58,330 bases of DNA from Pseudomonadota bacterium (GTDB taxonomy: Bacteria; Pseudomonadota; Gammaproteobacteria; Burkholderiales; Burkholderiaceae_F): assembly GCA_029778535.1 (NCBI GenBank), contig JAKOQB010000208.1, forward strand, positions 1 through 58,330, given 5' to 3'. The position numbers and the translations under genes are program-made. Each line of letters begins with the position of its first letter. Position 1 is the stretch's first letter. Under the pieces are notes generated by a model. It saw nothing but the letters and a program-made list of their open reading frames with translations, searched no databases and was not told the DNA's origin. Positions 42,376-50,811 of this stretch are shown one piece after another.

Positions 42376-42406
42376 AGCTGCGCCAACGATCGGCAAGGAC
42401 GATGCG

Positions 42407-43201
42407 ATGAGCCTCGAAGCACTGATCTTCGACGTCGACGGCACGCTCGCGGACACCGAGGAAGCGCACCGCCAGGCCTTCAATGCCGCGTTCGACGAGC
42501 ACGGCGTGCGCTGGCACTGGACCCGCAGCCGCTACGCCGAGCTGCTCGGCGTGTCGGGCGGCCGCGAGCGCATGCTGCTGCACCTCGAATCGCTCGCCGA
42601 CCCGCCCGCCGCGAAGGCACGGCTGCGCGAACAGATCCCGGACATCCATCGCAGCAAGGTGCGCATCTTCAAGTCGCTCGTCGAGGCCGGCCGGGTGCCG
42701 TTGCGGCCGGGCGTGAAGCGGCTGATCGAGGAGGCGCGCGCGGCCGGACTGAAGCTCGCGGTGGCGACAACCGGCACGCCGAGCGGCGTCGAAGCGTTGA
42801 TCGCGCACACGCTGGGAGAGAGCGCGCCGGGCTGGTTCCAGGTCTTCGCGGCCGGCGATCAGGTGGCGCGCAAGAAGCCTGCGCCCGATGTCTATCAGCT
42901 CGTGCTGCGCTGGCTGAACACGCCGGCTTCGGCGTGCATCGCGTTCGAGGACTCCGGCAACGGCGTGCAGGCCGCGCACGCGGCAGGACTGTTCGTCGTC
43001 GCCACACCGAGCTTCTGGACGCTCGACCAGGACTTCTCGCAGGCCGATCTGCTGCTGCCGACTCTCGGCGACCCAGGACGGCCGATTCCGCGCGAGATCG
43101 CGCAACGCCACGCCGGCGGCGCGGAGTTCGTCACGCTGGCGCTGCTGGAAAGGCTGCATGCCGCTGCGCAGTCGCGCGCCGGCGCAAAATACGCGGCGTA
43201 G
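42407..43201 (+). CDS. cbbY: CbbY-type HAD sugar-phosphate phosphatase
   Basis: A 264-residue HAD phosphatase. The nucleophile motif is ALIFDVDGTLADTEEAHRQAFNAAF at the N terminus, motif II is in LAVATTGTP, and the Lys/Asp motifs are ARKKPAPDVYQLVLRWL and CIAFEDSGNGVQAAHAAG. CbbY is known to hydrolyse xylulose-1,5-bisphosphate, a misfire product that inhibits RuBisCO, so it works with CbbX. ATG 42407 is the first Met of the domain and lies 31 bp after cbbT. Confidence 0.92.
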   Translation: MSLEALIFDVDGTLADTEEAHRQAFNAAFDEHGVRWHWTRSRYAELLGVSGGRERMLLHLESLADPPAAKARLREQIPDIHRSKVRIFKSLVEAGRVPLRPGVKRLIEEARAAGLKLAVATTGTPSGVEALIAHTLGESAPGWFQVFAAGDQVARKKPAPDVYQLVLRWLNTPASACIAFEDSGNGVQAAHAAGLFVVATPSFWTLDQDFSQADLLLPTLGDPGRPIPREIAQRHAGGAEFVTLALLERLHAAAQSRAGAKYAA

Positions 43202-43221
43202 TCGTTGCCGGGGAGATCCGC

Positions 43222-43773
43222 ATGGCCGCCACCGCCGATCCGATCCGCAGGGGCATGATCGCGCCCGACTTTGCGCTGCCCGGCGTCGACGGCCGCACGC
43301 ATGCGCTGCGTAACATCGCGGGGCCGAACGGCGCGCTGGTGATGTTCATCTGCAACCACTGCCCGTACGTGCGCGCGGTGGTCGACCGCATCGTGCGCGA
43401 TGCGAAAGACCTGCAGGCGCTCGGCATCGGCGTGGTCGCGATCAGCGCCAACGACGCGGTCGCGTATCCCGAGGATTCGTTCGAGAACATGAAGCAGTTC
43501 GCGCGCACGCACGGCTTCACGTTCCCTTACCTGTACGACGAGTCGCAGCAGGTCGCGCGCGCCTACGGCGCGGTGTGCACGCCGGACTTCTTCGGCTTCA
43601 ATCGCGAGCTGAAACTCGAATATCGCGGCCGGCTCGATTCGTCCGGCCGCGCTCCGGCGCCGCCCGATGCGAAGCGCGAACTGTTCGAAGCGATGAAGCA
43701 GATCGCTGCCACCGGCACCGGCCCGGCCGAGCAGATCGCGAGCATCGGCTGCTCGATCAAGTGGAAGTCGTAG
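43222..43773 (+). CDS. Thioredoxin-fold peroxiredoxin-like protein
   Basis: A 183-residue protein of the AhpC/TSA-thioredoxin superfamily: MIAPDFALPGVDGRTHALRNI, LVMFICNHCPYVRAVVDRI with a CxxC (CNHC) near residue 45, VAISANDAVAYPEDSFENMKQF and YGAVCTPDFFGFN. There is no signal peptide. It lies between two CbbY-like phosphatases in the cbb operon. A redox role toward Calvin-cycle enzymes is possible but inferred. GGGAG at 43211-43215 is its ribosome binding site. Confidence 0.9.
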   Translation: MAATADPIRRGMIAPDFALPGVDGRTHALRNIAGPNGALVMFICNHCPYVRAVVDRIVRDAKDLQALGIGVVAISANDAVAYPEDSFENMKQFARTHGFTFPYLYDESQQVARAYGAVCTPDFFGFNRELKLEYRGRLDSSGRAPAPPDAKRELFEAMKQIAATGTGPAEQIASIGCSIKWKS

Positions 43774-43781
43774 CACGGTGT

Positions 43782-43854
43782 CGTCGCCCCGGCGCAGGCC
43801 GGGGCCTAATTTCTAGGGCCGCTAACTTGGGCCCCGGCCTTCGCCGGGGCGACG
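43782..43854. repeat. GTCGCCCCGGC-family 25-bp inverted repeat
   Basis: The left arm 43782-43806 is identical to 36505-36529. The right arm 43830-43854 pairs with one mismatch. It begins eight bases after the preceding stop and ends 13 bases before the next start. Confidence 0.92.
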
Positions 43855-43867
43855 AGCGTGCCTGAAA

Positions 43868-44584
43868 TTGACTTCGAATAGCCCACTGTCCCCCGCGATC
43901 CTGTTCGACGTCGACGGCACGCTCGCGGAGACCGAGCGCGACGGCCATCGCGTCGCGTTCAACCGCGCGTTTGCCGCGGCGGGACTCGACTGGCACTGGG
44001 ATGAGCGGCTCTACGGCGAGCTGCTGCGGGTCACCGGTGGCAAGGAACGGATCGCCTTCTACATCGAGCGCTGGGCGCCGCAGTCGGCGGGCGTCGACAT
44101 CGCCGCGCTGCACGCGGACAAGAACCGCTGCTATGCCGAACTGGTCGCCGCCGGCGTGATCGCGCTGCGCCCGGGCGTGGCGCGGCTGATCGACGCGATC
44201 GAGCGCGCCGGCTGGCGGCTCGGCATCGTGACCACGACGAGCCGCGCCAACGTCGAGGCGCTGCTGCAGGCGGCGCTCGGCGCCGGCGCGCTGAACCGGT
44301 TCGCCGTCGTCGTGTGCGGCGAGGATGTCGCACGCAAGAAGCCCGCGCCCGATGCGTACCAACTCGCGCTGCGCCAACTGCCGCCGGAAACGAGGGCGCT
44401 GGCGATCGAGGATTCGCGCAACGGCCTGCTCGCCGCGCATGCGGCGGGCATCCCGACGCTGGTCGTGCGCAGTCTGTACTGCGCGGGCGAGGACTTCGGC
44501 GAAGCGGCGGCGGTGTTCGATGCCTTCGATGCGCTCGACCTCGCCGGGTTGCAGCGCGCACTCGCGCGTCGCCCGAGTGCGTGA
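43868..44584 (+). CDS. Second CbbY-like HAD phosphatase
   Basis: A 238-residue HAD hydrolase paralogous to the cbbY product: AILFDVDGTLAETERDGHRVAFNRAF, RVTGGKERIAFYIERW, LGIVTTTSRANVEALL, ARKKPAPDAYQLALRQL and ALAIEDSRNGLLAAHAAGIPTL. The only usable start before the DVDGT motif is TTG 43868, with weak Shine-Dalgarno support because a repeat element abuts it. It may be a second XuBP phosphatase or a 2-phosphoglycolate phosphatase substitute. No cbbZ was seen. Confidence 0.88.
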   Translation: MTSNSPLSPAILFDVDGTLAETERDGHRVAFNRAFAAAGLDWHWDERLYGELLRVTGGKERIAFYIERWAPQSAGVDIAALHADKNRCYAELVAAGVIALRPGVARLIDAIERAGWRLGIVTTTSRANVEALLQAALGAGALNRFAVVVCGEDVARKKPAPDAYQLALRQLPPETRALAIEDSRNGLLAAHAAGIPTLVVRSLYCAGEDFGEAAAVFDAFDALDLAGLQRALARRPSA

Positions 44585-44694
44585 CGCGCAGGCGCGAAAC
44601 GCGAATCTTCGCTTGACCGCTACCGCGCCGCGGTATGCAGTTCAGCCCGATGTCCGCGCATCGGGCCGCGGACGCATAAGAGGAGTAGCGCGCC

Positions 44695-45609
44695 ATGCCG
44701 GTCTTCAAGGTTCCGCCGCACCGCATCTGCGGCGCCATGTCGAACCATCACTTCCTGCTCGAGCAGAACCCCGCGTTCCGGCGCGCGCAGGTCGCGCTCG
44801 AACATCGAACCACCGCGGCGGCGCGCAAGGCGTTCCGGCTGCCGAAGAAGCCGTACCGGATCACCTGCGTCGTGCACGTGCTGTTCAACACGGCGGCGCA
44901 GAAGATCGGCGCCGCCCAGGTCAAGAGCCAGATCGCGGTGCTGAACCGCGACTACCGCGCGCGCAACCAGGACAAGTCGAAGGTGCCCGCGGTTTGGATG
45001 GGGCTGGTGACCGACTCGATGATCGAGTTCGAACTGGCGACGAAGGACCCGAAGGGACAGCCGACCAGCGGCATCACATTCACCAGGACCAGCGTCCCCG
45101 CGTTCGGCCAGAACGACGCGATGAAGGATCCGAAGCGCGGCGGCGTCGCGCCGTGGCCGACCGACCGGTATCTCAACATCTGGGTGTGCGAGCTGAAGGA
45201 CCAGTTGCTCGGCTATGCGCAGTTCCCGGGCGGGCCGAAGGCGACCGACGGCGTGGCGATCACCACGTTCGCGTTCGGCACGACCGGCGCCGCGACCGCG
45301 CCGTTCAACCTCGGCCGCACCTGCACGCACGAGGTCGGGCACTATCTGAACCTGCGCCACATCTGGGGCGACACGCCGGACTGCTCGGGCAGCGATTTCG
45401 TCGCCGACACGCCGAACGCGGAGGACGCCAACTTCGGCAAGCCGAAATTCCCGCACGTGTCGTGCAACAACGGGCCCAACGGCGACATGTTCATGAACTA
45501 CATGGACTACACCGACGACGACGCGATGTTCATGTTCACCACCGGCCAGGTCGCGCGCATGCACGCCGCGCTCGAAGGCCCGCGCCGCAAGCTGTGGGCC
45601 GGAAAGTAG
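44695..45609 (+). CDS. M43-type zinc metalloprotease
   Basis: A 304-residue metzincin-like protease. The zinc motif HEVGHYLNLRHIW lies near residue 213 (three His plus the catalytic Glu), and the Met-turn is MNYMDY near 265. CSGSDFVADTPNAEDANFGKP is typical of the pappalysin/cytophagalysin group. The position that is often Gly in metzincins is Asn here. No signal peptide is evident at the N terminus MPVFKVPPHRICGAMSNHH, which is odd for this usually secreted family. Confidence 0.88.
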   Translation: MPVFKVPPHRICGAMSNHHFLLEQNPAFRRAQVALEHRTTAAARKAFRLPKKPYRITCVVHVLFNTAAQKIGAAQVKSQIAVLNRDYRARNQDKSKVPAVWMGLVTDSMIEFELATKDPKGQPTSGITFTRTSVPAFGQNDAMKDPKRGGVAPWPTDRYLNIWVCELKDQLLGYAQFPGGPKATDGVAITTFAFGTTGAATAPFNLGRTCTHEVGHYLNLRHIWGDTPDCSGSDFVADTPNAEDANFGKPKFPHVSCNNGPNGDMFMNYMDYTDDDAMFMFTTGQVARMHAALEGPRRKLWAGK

Positions 45610-45923
45610 CCGCGACCTTCAAGGCGAGCGGGCTCGTGGGCAAGTGGATCCACGCCCACGAGCGCGACACCGACGAGGCGCGCGTGTACGTGGGACCCGA
45701 GGTCAGGCTCGGGCTGTCGCGCGGCCGCACGGTGTACGAGTTCGGCCCCGACGGCCGTTTCACCGAAAGCGGGCCGGGTCCGACCGATCGCACGCGCGCG
45801 CGCAGCGGAAAGGCAGCGGTCGATGGCGACGTGCTGATCCTGAAGTACGGCGACGGCAGCGAGCGGCGCATCCGCTTCGAGTTCGATAAGGGCTGCTTGC
45901 GGTTGTTGCGTACGGGCGTTTAG
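45594..45923 (+). CDS. Small lipocalin-like hypothetical protein
   Basis: A 109-residue protein if GTG 45594 is used, overlapping the protease gene by 16 bp. The core (ASGLVGKWIHAHERDTDEARVY, SRGRTVYEFGPDGRFTESG, DGDVLILKYGDGSERRIRFEFDKGCLRLLR) has the alternating pattern of a small beta-barrel, lipocalin-like family of unknown function. The start is not well supported by a ribosome binding site, so the N terminus is uncertain. Confidence 0.6.
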   Translation: MGRKVAATFKASGLVGKWIHAHERDTDEARVYVGPEVRLGLSRGRTVYEFGPDGRFTESGPGPTDRTRARSGKAAVDGDVLILKYGDGSERRIRFEFDKGCLRLLRTGV

Positions 45924-45972
45924 CGCGGACGCGCGCTAAATTCGCGCCTTCGCCGATTTCACCGTACCGCCT

Positions 45973-47670
45973 ATGCCCACGCTCGACCACTCGCGCTTTC
46001 TGAAGTACGACGAACTGATCGCCGCGCTGCGCGCCTTCGCCGCAGGGGCGCCGCAGTTCGTGGCACTGGAATTCATCGGCACGAGCTTCGAGGGCCGCGC
46101 GATCCCGGTCGTCACGCTCACCAACACCGCGACCGGCCCCGCCGCCGACAAGCCGGCGTACTGGGTCGACGGCAACATCCACTCGGTCGAGCTGACCGCA
46201 TCGAGCGCGTGCCTGTACCTGATCGACTGGCTGCTGAAGAATCGCGAGTCCGACCCGCAGGTCGCGCGCTGTCTCGACACGCGCGCGTTCTACATCTGCC
46301 CGCGCATCAATCCCGACGGCGCCGAATGGGCGCTCGCGGAGCGGCCGAAGTACGTGCGCTCCAGCACGCGCCGCTATCCGTTCGACGAGGAGCCGGTCGC
46401 GGGCCTGATCGCGGAGGACATCGACGGCGACGGCCGCATCCTGCAAATGCGCGTGGCCGACCCCAACGGCGCGTGGAAGAAGCATCCGCAGGAGCCGCGC
46501 CTGATGGTCAGGCGCGAACCGACCGATCCGCCCGGCGGCGACTATTACCGCGTGATGCCGGAAGGCCGAATCGAGAACTACGACGGCGTCAGCATCACGG
46601 TGGCCGGCGTGACCGGCGGCGCGCAGGGGCTCGATCTGAACCGCAACTTCCCCGCCAAGTGGCGGCAGGAATTCGAGCAGCTCGGCGCCGGGCCGTATCC
46701 GACCTCCGAGCCGGAGGTGCGCGCGGTGGTCGACTTCATCCTCGCGCATCCGAACATCTGCGGCGGCACCAGCCTGCACACGTTCTCCGGCGTGCTGCTG
46801 CGGCCGTTCGGCGATCTGCCCGACGACAAGATGCCGCCCGAAGACCTGTGGGTGTTCCAGAAGGCGGGCAAGGTCGGCGAAGAGCTGACCGGCTACCCGG
46901 CGATCTCGGTGTATCACGACTTCGCGTACCGGCCCGGCGAATACATCGGCGGCACGTTCGACTGGCTGTACGAGCACCTCGGCTGCTTCATGTGGACGAT
47001 CGAAATCTGGAATCCGAAGAAGGAAGCCGGCATCGACAACAAGGAATGGATCCACTGGTTCCGCGAGCATCCGATCGAGGACGACCTGAAAGTGTTCCGC
47101 TGGGCCGAAGCGATTGCGCCGGGCCAGGGACACATCGACTGGAAGCCGTACCAGCATCCGCAACTCGGGCGCGTGGAGATCGGCGGCTGGAACCGCATCG
47201 CGCTGTTCAGCAATCCGCCGCCGGCGCAGCGCGAGGCGGAGATCGCGCGCTTTCCGCAGTGGCTGCTGTGGAATGCATTGATCTCACCCAGGCTCGAGCT
47301 GCGCGAGGTGCAGGTCACGCCCGCCGGTGCCGACACGTGGCGTGTGCGGCTGATCGTGCAGAACACCGGCTGGCTGCCGACCTACGTCAGCAAGATGGCG
47401 CAGTCGCGCAAGCTGCTGCGCGGCGTGCTGGCGGAGATCGAGTTGCCGGCGGGCGCGCAGCTCGTCAGCGGCAAGCCGCGCGAGGAACTGGGCGAACTCG
47501 AAGGCTGGTCCGCGCTGCAGACCGGCATCAGCTTCTGGCCGGTCAAGAAGCCGACGCAGGATCTGGCGCACGTCGACTGGGTGGTCAAGGGCCCGCGCGG
47601 CGCGACGGTCGAGCTGACGGCGTGGCACGAGCGGGCGGGACGGGTGAAGACGAGCGCTCGGCTTGAATGA
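45973..47670 (+). CDS. M14-family zinc carboxypeptidase
   Basis: A 565-residue metallocarboxypeptidase. Zinc ligands are in YWVDGNIHSVELTASSACLYLIDWLL (HxxE near residue 70) and SLHTFSGVLLRPFG (third His near 268). GLDLNRNFPAKW binds the substrate carboxylate, and the catalytic Glu is in FMWTIEIWNP near 340. About 150 further residues form a beta-rich C-terminal domain. There is no signal peptide. Start ATG 45973. It is adjacent to an M43 protease on the same strand, suggesting joint peptide processing. Confidence 0.92.
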   Translation: MPTLDHSRFLKYDELIAALRAFAAGAPQFVALEFIGTSFEGRAIPVVTLTNTATGPAADKPAYWVDGNIHSVELTASSACLYLIDWLLKNRESDPQVARCLDTRAFYICPRINPDGAEWALAERPKYVRSSTRRYPFDEEPVAGLIAEDIDGDGRILQMRVADPNGAWKKHPQEPRLMVRREPTDPPGGDYYRVMPEGRIENYDGVSITVAGVTGGAQGLDLNRNFPAKWRQEFEQLGAGPYPTSEPEVRAVVDFILAHPNICGGTSLHTFSGVLLRPFGDLPDDKMPPEDLWVFQKAGKVGEELTGYPAISVYHDFAYRPGEYIGGTFDWLYEHLGCFMWTIEIWNPKKEAGIDNKEWIHWFREHPIEDDLKVFRWAEAIAPGQGHIDWKPYQHPQLGRVEIGGWNRIALFSNPPPAQREAEIARFPQWLLWNALISPRLELREVQVTPAGADTWRVRLIVQNTGWLPTYVSKMAQSRKLLRGVLAEIELPAGAQLVSGKPREELGELEGWSALQTGISFWPVKKPTQDLAHVDWVVKGPRGATVELTAWHERAGRVKTSARLE

Positions 47671-47680
47671 GTTCGCGGCC

Positions 47681-47686
47681 TATACT
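47681..47686 (+). promoter_or_regulatory. -10 box very close to the Uma2 start
   Basis: TATACT ends 10 bp before ATG 47696. Transcription from it would begin only a few bases before the start codon, implying a near-leaderless mRNA. No -35 at the right spacing is obvious. Confidence 0.4.
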
Positions 47687-47695
47687 CACCGCACG

Positions 47696-48205
47696 ATGAA
47701 CGCGCCGATCGTCTACCCGAAACTCTCGCCGCAGGAACTGGCGCAACGCTGGAACGCCCTGCTCGGTGCCCCCGGACTGCCGGAGCGCTACGAGCTGGAC
47801 GAATACGGCGAGGCGATCGAATTGATCGCGCCAAAGACGGCACACCAACGCATCGTGAATGCAATTCAGCGTCAGATCGAGCAGGCGCTGGGCGGAGAAG
47901 CGCTGCCAGGCATCGCGGTGCTGACATCGATCGGCGTCCGCATTCCCGACGTGGTGTGGCAGAGCGCTTGGTCCGGAATCGACCCGGTCAGCCCCGCGCC
48001 GACGATCTGCGTCGATGTGCAGTCGGAGGAAAACACGCGGCGCGAACTGAACGACAAGGTCGCCACGTATCTTGAGGCCGGCGCGCGCGAAGTCATCCTG
48101 GCCGAACTGTCCGGACGCATCCGCAATTTCGGCGCCGAGGGTGAGCGCAGTGCAAGCGCAATGGGGTTGGCGCTCGCGCTTCCGCCCGGCACGTATCCGC
48201 GCTGA
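47696..48205 (+). CDS. Uma2-family putative endonuclease-fold protein
   Basis: A 169-residue protein of the Uma2 (DUF820) family with a PD-(D/E)xK-like fold: YELDEYGEAIELIAPKTAHQRIVNAIQRQI, IGVRIPDVVWQS (Asp), ICVDVQSEENTRRELNDKVATYLEAGAREVILAEL. The second acidic position is Asp rather than the usual Glu. Biological role unknown. ATG 47696 is preferred over an upstream TTG 47663. Confidence 0.85.
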   Translation: MNAPIVYPKLSPQELAQRWNALLGAPGLPERYELDEYGEAIELIAPKTAHQRIVNAIQRQIEQALGGEALPGIAVLTSIGVRIPDVVWQSAWSGIDPVSPAPTICVDVQSEENTRRELNDKVATYLEAGAREVILAELSGRIRNFGAEGERSASAMGLALALPPGTYPR

Positions 48206-48276
48206 GCGCCACTGCCGAGCGCCTCGGCGCTCGAACGCTGCGCATCTCGCCTCACCCGCATCGCAAGGAAGTTCCC

Positions 48277-49461
48277 ATGTCCGAAGCCTTCATCGTCGCC
48301 GCGCTGCGCACGGCGGGCGCCCGCAAGGGCGGCCGCCTCGCCGGCTGGCATCCGGCCGACCTGGCCGCGCAGGTTCTCGATGCGCTCGTCGCCAAGCTCG
48401 ATCTTGATCCGGCGCTGATCGACGACGTGATCCTCGGCTGCGTCGGCCAGGCCGGCGAGCAGTCGAACAACGTCGCGCGCAACGCGGTGCTCGCATCGAC
48501 CCTGCCCGAGTCGGTGCCCGGCGTGTCGGTCGACCGCCAGTGCGGCTCGTCGCAGCAGGCGCTGCACTTCGCCGCGCAGGCGGTCATCGCCGGCAGCCAG
48601 GACATCGTGATCGCCGGCGGTGTAGAGAGCATGACGCGCGTGCCGATGGGATTGCCCGCCACCCTGCCGTACAAGAACGGCTTCGGCAACTACATGAGTC
48701 CGGCGATGCAGAAGCGCTATCCCGGCGTGCAGTTCAGCCAGTTCATGGGCGCCGAGATGCTGGCGAAGAAGTACGAGCTGTCGAAGGACGCGCTCGACGC
48801 GTACGCGCTCGCGAGCCACCAGCGCGCCGCCGCCGCGACGCGCGAGGGACGCTTCGCGCAGGAGATCGTGCCGGTTCAAGTGCGCAACGCCGAGGGCGCG
48901 GCCACCGGCGAATCGCACGCGACCGACGAAGGCATCCGCTTCGACGCCTCGCTCGAAGGCATCGCGGCGGTCAAGCTGCTGCAGGAAGGCGGACGCATCA
49001 GCGCCGCCACCGCGAGCCAGATCTGCGACGGCGCCGCCGCGCTGGTGGTCGCCAACGAGCGCGGCCTGAAGGCGATGGGCAGTAAAGCGAAGCCGCTCGC
49101 GGTCGTGCGCCAGATGACCGTGATCGGGCACGACCCGGTGGTCATGCTCGAAGGGCCCGTGCCGGCCACGCCGGTGGCGCTGCGCAAGGCGGGGCTCGCG
49201 CTCGACGACATCGATCTCTACGAAGTCAACGAAGCGTTCGCGTCGGTGCCGCTGGCGTGGCTCAAAGCGACCGGCGCCGATCCGCAGAAACTCAACGTCA
49301 ACGGCGGCGCGATCGCGCTCGGCCACCCGCTCGGTGCATCCGGCGCCAAGCTGATGACCACGCTCGTGCACGCGCTGCACGCGCGTGGCAAGCGCTACGG
49401 GCTGCAGACGATGTGCGAAGGCGGCGGGCTGGCAAACGTGACGGTCGTGGAGCGGGTTTAG
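48277..49461 (+). CDS. Acetyl-CoA acetyltransferase (thiolase)
   Basis: A 394-residue thiolase. The nucleophile Cys lies in VPGVSVDRQCGSSQQALHFAAQ near residue 89. The C-terminal signatures are NVNGGAIALGHPLGASGAKLM and QTMCEGGGLANVTVVERV, with the second active Cys. It catalyses reversible thiolysis of 3-oxoacyl-CoA. It could serve the final step of the aromatic acyl-CoA pathway encoded 20 kb away, but it is not clustered with it. AAGGA lies just before ATG 48277. Confidence 0.94.
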   Translation: MSEAFIVAALRTAGARKGGRLAGWHPADLAAQVLDALVAKLDLDPALIDDVILGCVGQAGEQSNNVARNAVLASTLPESVPGVSVDRQCGSSQQALHFAAQAVIAGSQDIVIAGGVESMTRVPMGLPATLPYKNGFGNYMSPAMQKRYPGVQFSQFMGAEMLAKKYELSKDALDAYALASHQRAAAATREGRFAQEIVPVQVRNAEGAATGESHATDEGIRFDASLEGIAAVKLLQEGGRISAATASQICDGAAALVVANERGLKAMGSKAKPLAVVRQMTVIGHDPVVMLEGPVPATPVALRKAGLALDDIDLYEVNEAFASVPLAWLKATGADPQKLNVNGGAIALGHPLGASGAKLMTTLVHALHARGKRYGLQTMCEGGGLANVTVVERV

Positions 49462-49575
49462 CGGCCGGACACGACCCCGTGCCGCATTGATCGGAACCGA
49501 AGCCGCCTGCGCCGCGCCCGCGCGCGTCGACCCATCGTTCGCCGACCGCGAACGCGGATCGTATTGCGACGGCGT

Positions 49576-50427
49576 TCAATCGGCAGCACGCTCCAGCAAC
49601 GTCTCGAACCCGGGGTACTGCTCCCGTCGCAGCGCGAACTTGGTCGCGCAGCGGCCCCACGGCTCGCCGCGCACGAGCGCGCGCTTCAGCCCTGCGGCGT
49701 CGTCGATCCACGTGCCGCCCATCGACGTCACGCCGCGCGCGAACAGCGCGTCGGGCAGGCAGCTGGCGCCGGGCCCGATGAGCGCGATGCGCTCGGCGTG
49801 CCGGCAGCGCGCAAGGATGTCGTCGATCGTGTCATTCAGCAGCACGGTGCTGGTGCAGAGGATCTTGTTGCAGCGATTCAGCGCCGCGGGGTCGAGCGTG
49901 ACCTCCCAGCCGTCGCGCACGCCGGCGAGGTCGGCGCGCAGCTCGACCACGGTGAGCCGCGCCCCGGTGGCGAGCACGCGTTCGATCAGCGGCGGGAACA
50001 ATCCGATCATCCCGAGGTGATCGCCCGGCGCCAGATCCAGGTCGCCGATCGATCCGCGCGCCGGCGGCGGTTTGAACCCGGCGCGGTCGTACAGGCTGCG
50101 CGTGATCGCGTTGATCGCCGCGAAGCCGAGTGTGCGCCGCGCCGGCGCGCTCGCGCCGTAGGCGCGCGCCAGATCCAGCGCCGGCGTTGCCGGCAGCGCC
50201 AGGCGGTCGCTGCCGTCGCGCAGCGCCGCCAGCGTCGCACCGACGGGGACGCCGAGCAGCACGAAGCTCAAGCCAAGCGAGCCGTCATCCAGCTCGAGCG
50301 CGCAGAACTCGCCCTCGCGTGTGTCGTCGGCGTGCGGCGGCGGCAAGTGCAGCGCGCGCACCGGCGGAACCGGCAGCGACTGGGCGATGCGTTCGATCTG
50401 GGCAACGAGTTCGGCGGCGATGGGCAT
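49576..50427 (-). CDS. DUF364-family protein
   Basis: A 283-residue protein of the DUF364 type, described as a putative heavy-metal chelation domain. Recognisable parts are the N-terminal ELDDGSLGLSFVLLG, a central LGFAAINAITRSLYDRAGF, DHLGMIGLFPPLIERV and IALIGPGASCLPDALFARGVTSMGGTWI. Function in bacteria is unclear. ATG 50427 is chosen for the conserved start MPIAAELVAQIERIA. Confidence 0.82.
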   Translation of the reverse strand: MPIAAELVAQIERIAQSLPVPPVRALHLPPPHADDTREGEFCALELDDGSLGLSFVLLGVPVGATLAALRDGSDRLALPATPALDLARAYGASAPARRTLGFAAINAITRSLYDRAGFKPPPARGSIGDLDLAPGDHLGMIGLFPPLIERVLATGARLTVVELRADLAGVRDGWEVTLDPAALNRCNKILCTSTVLLNDTIDDILARCRHAERIALIGPGASCLPDALFARGVTSMGGTWIDDAAGLKRALVRGEPWGRCATKFALRREQYPGFETLLERAAD

Positions 50428-50532
50428 GGGGTGGATGATCGCGCAAGTTGCCGATGCTGTGCCGTTCTTCCTCCCGCGAGAAGCCAAAGGCCCGCTTGAC
50501 TGGCGCCAAACCTCGGCAGCCCGACGTCATTG

Positions 50533-50619
50533 CCGCGCAAGCGGGACCAGGGTCGGCCGCCAATGTCACTGCGTCCCCGCTGGAGCCTGCCCCCGAGTGC
50601 GTGAGTCGCGGGCGGGGAC
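50533..50619. repeat. CCGCGCAAGCGG two-part repeat
   Basis: CCGC-GCAA-GCGG is followed by GTCCCCGC (50573-50580) pairing with GCGGGGAC (50612-50619). CCGCTGGAGCCTGCCC is shared with the element at 16068-16150. It directly abuts the truncated end of a decayed gene at 50660. Confidence 0.78.
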
Positions 50620-50659
50620 GACGGTCGACTTGCACACCGTCCTGCGTTTCGCGCGAGCG

Positions 50660-50798
50660 TCAACGGGGAACCGTGCCCATCGGCGTGAACTGATGCGGCA
50701 CGCTGCTGCGGTCGATCAGGTCGAGCGCGCGCGCCCACGTGCGCGCTGACGCCTTCACCCTGGCCGACCGGCGCAATCGAAAGCGCCAGCAGAACCAT
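50660..50798 (-). pseudogene. Remnant of thiamine-binding MTH1187/DUF77 protein
   Basis: The start MVLLALSIAPVGQGEGVSAHV matches the N terminus of this small thiamine-binding family. In the adjacent frame the sequence continues as ALDLIDRSSVPHQFTPMGTV, its conserved middle. The two pieces join if one base is removed from the GCGCGCGC run near 50727-50737, so a slippage frameshift is the simplest cause. The reading stops at 50660. The expected second half (EGEW... in the family) is absent, replaced by spacer and then the 50533-50619 repeat. Confidence 0.8.
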
Positions 50799-50811
50799 CG
50801 TTGCCTCCCGA

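Noticed and set aside
42407..44584. Naming either HAD gene cbbZ
   Set aside because: Both sequences look closer to CbbY-type phosphatases; phosphoglycolate activity cannot be read from sequence.
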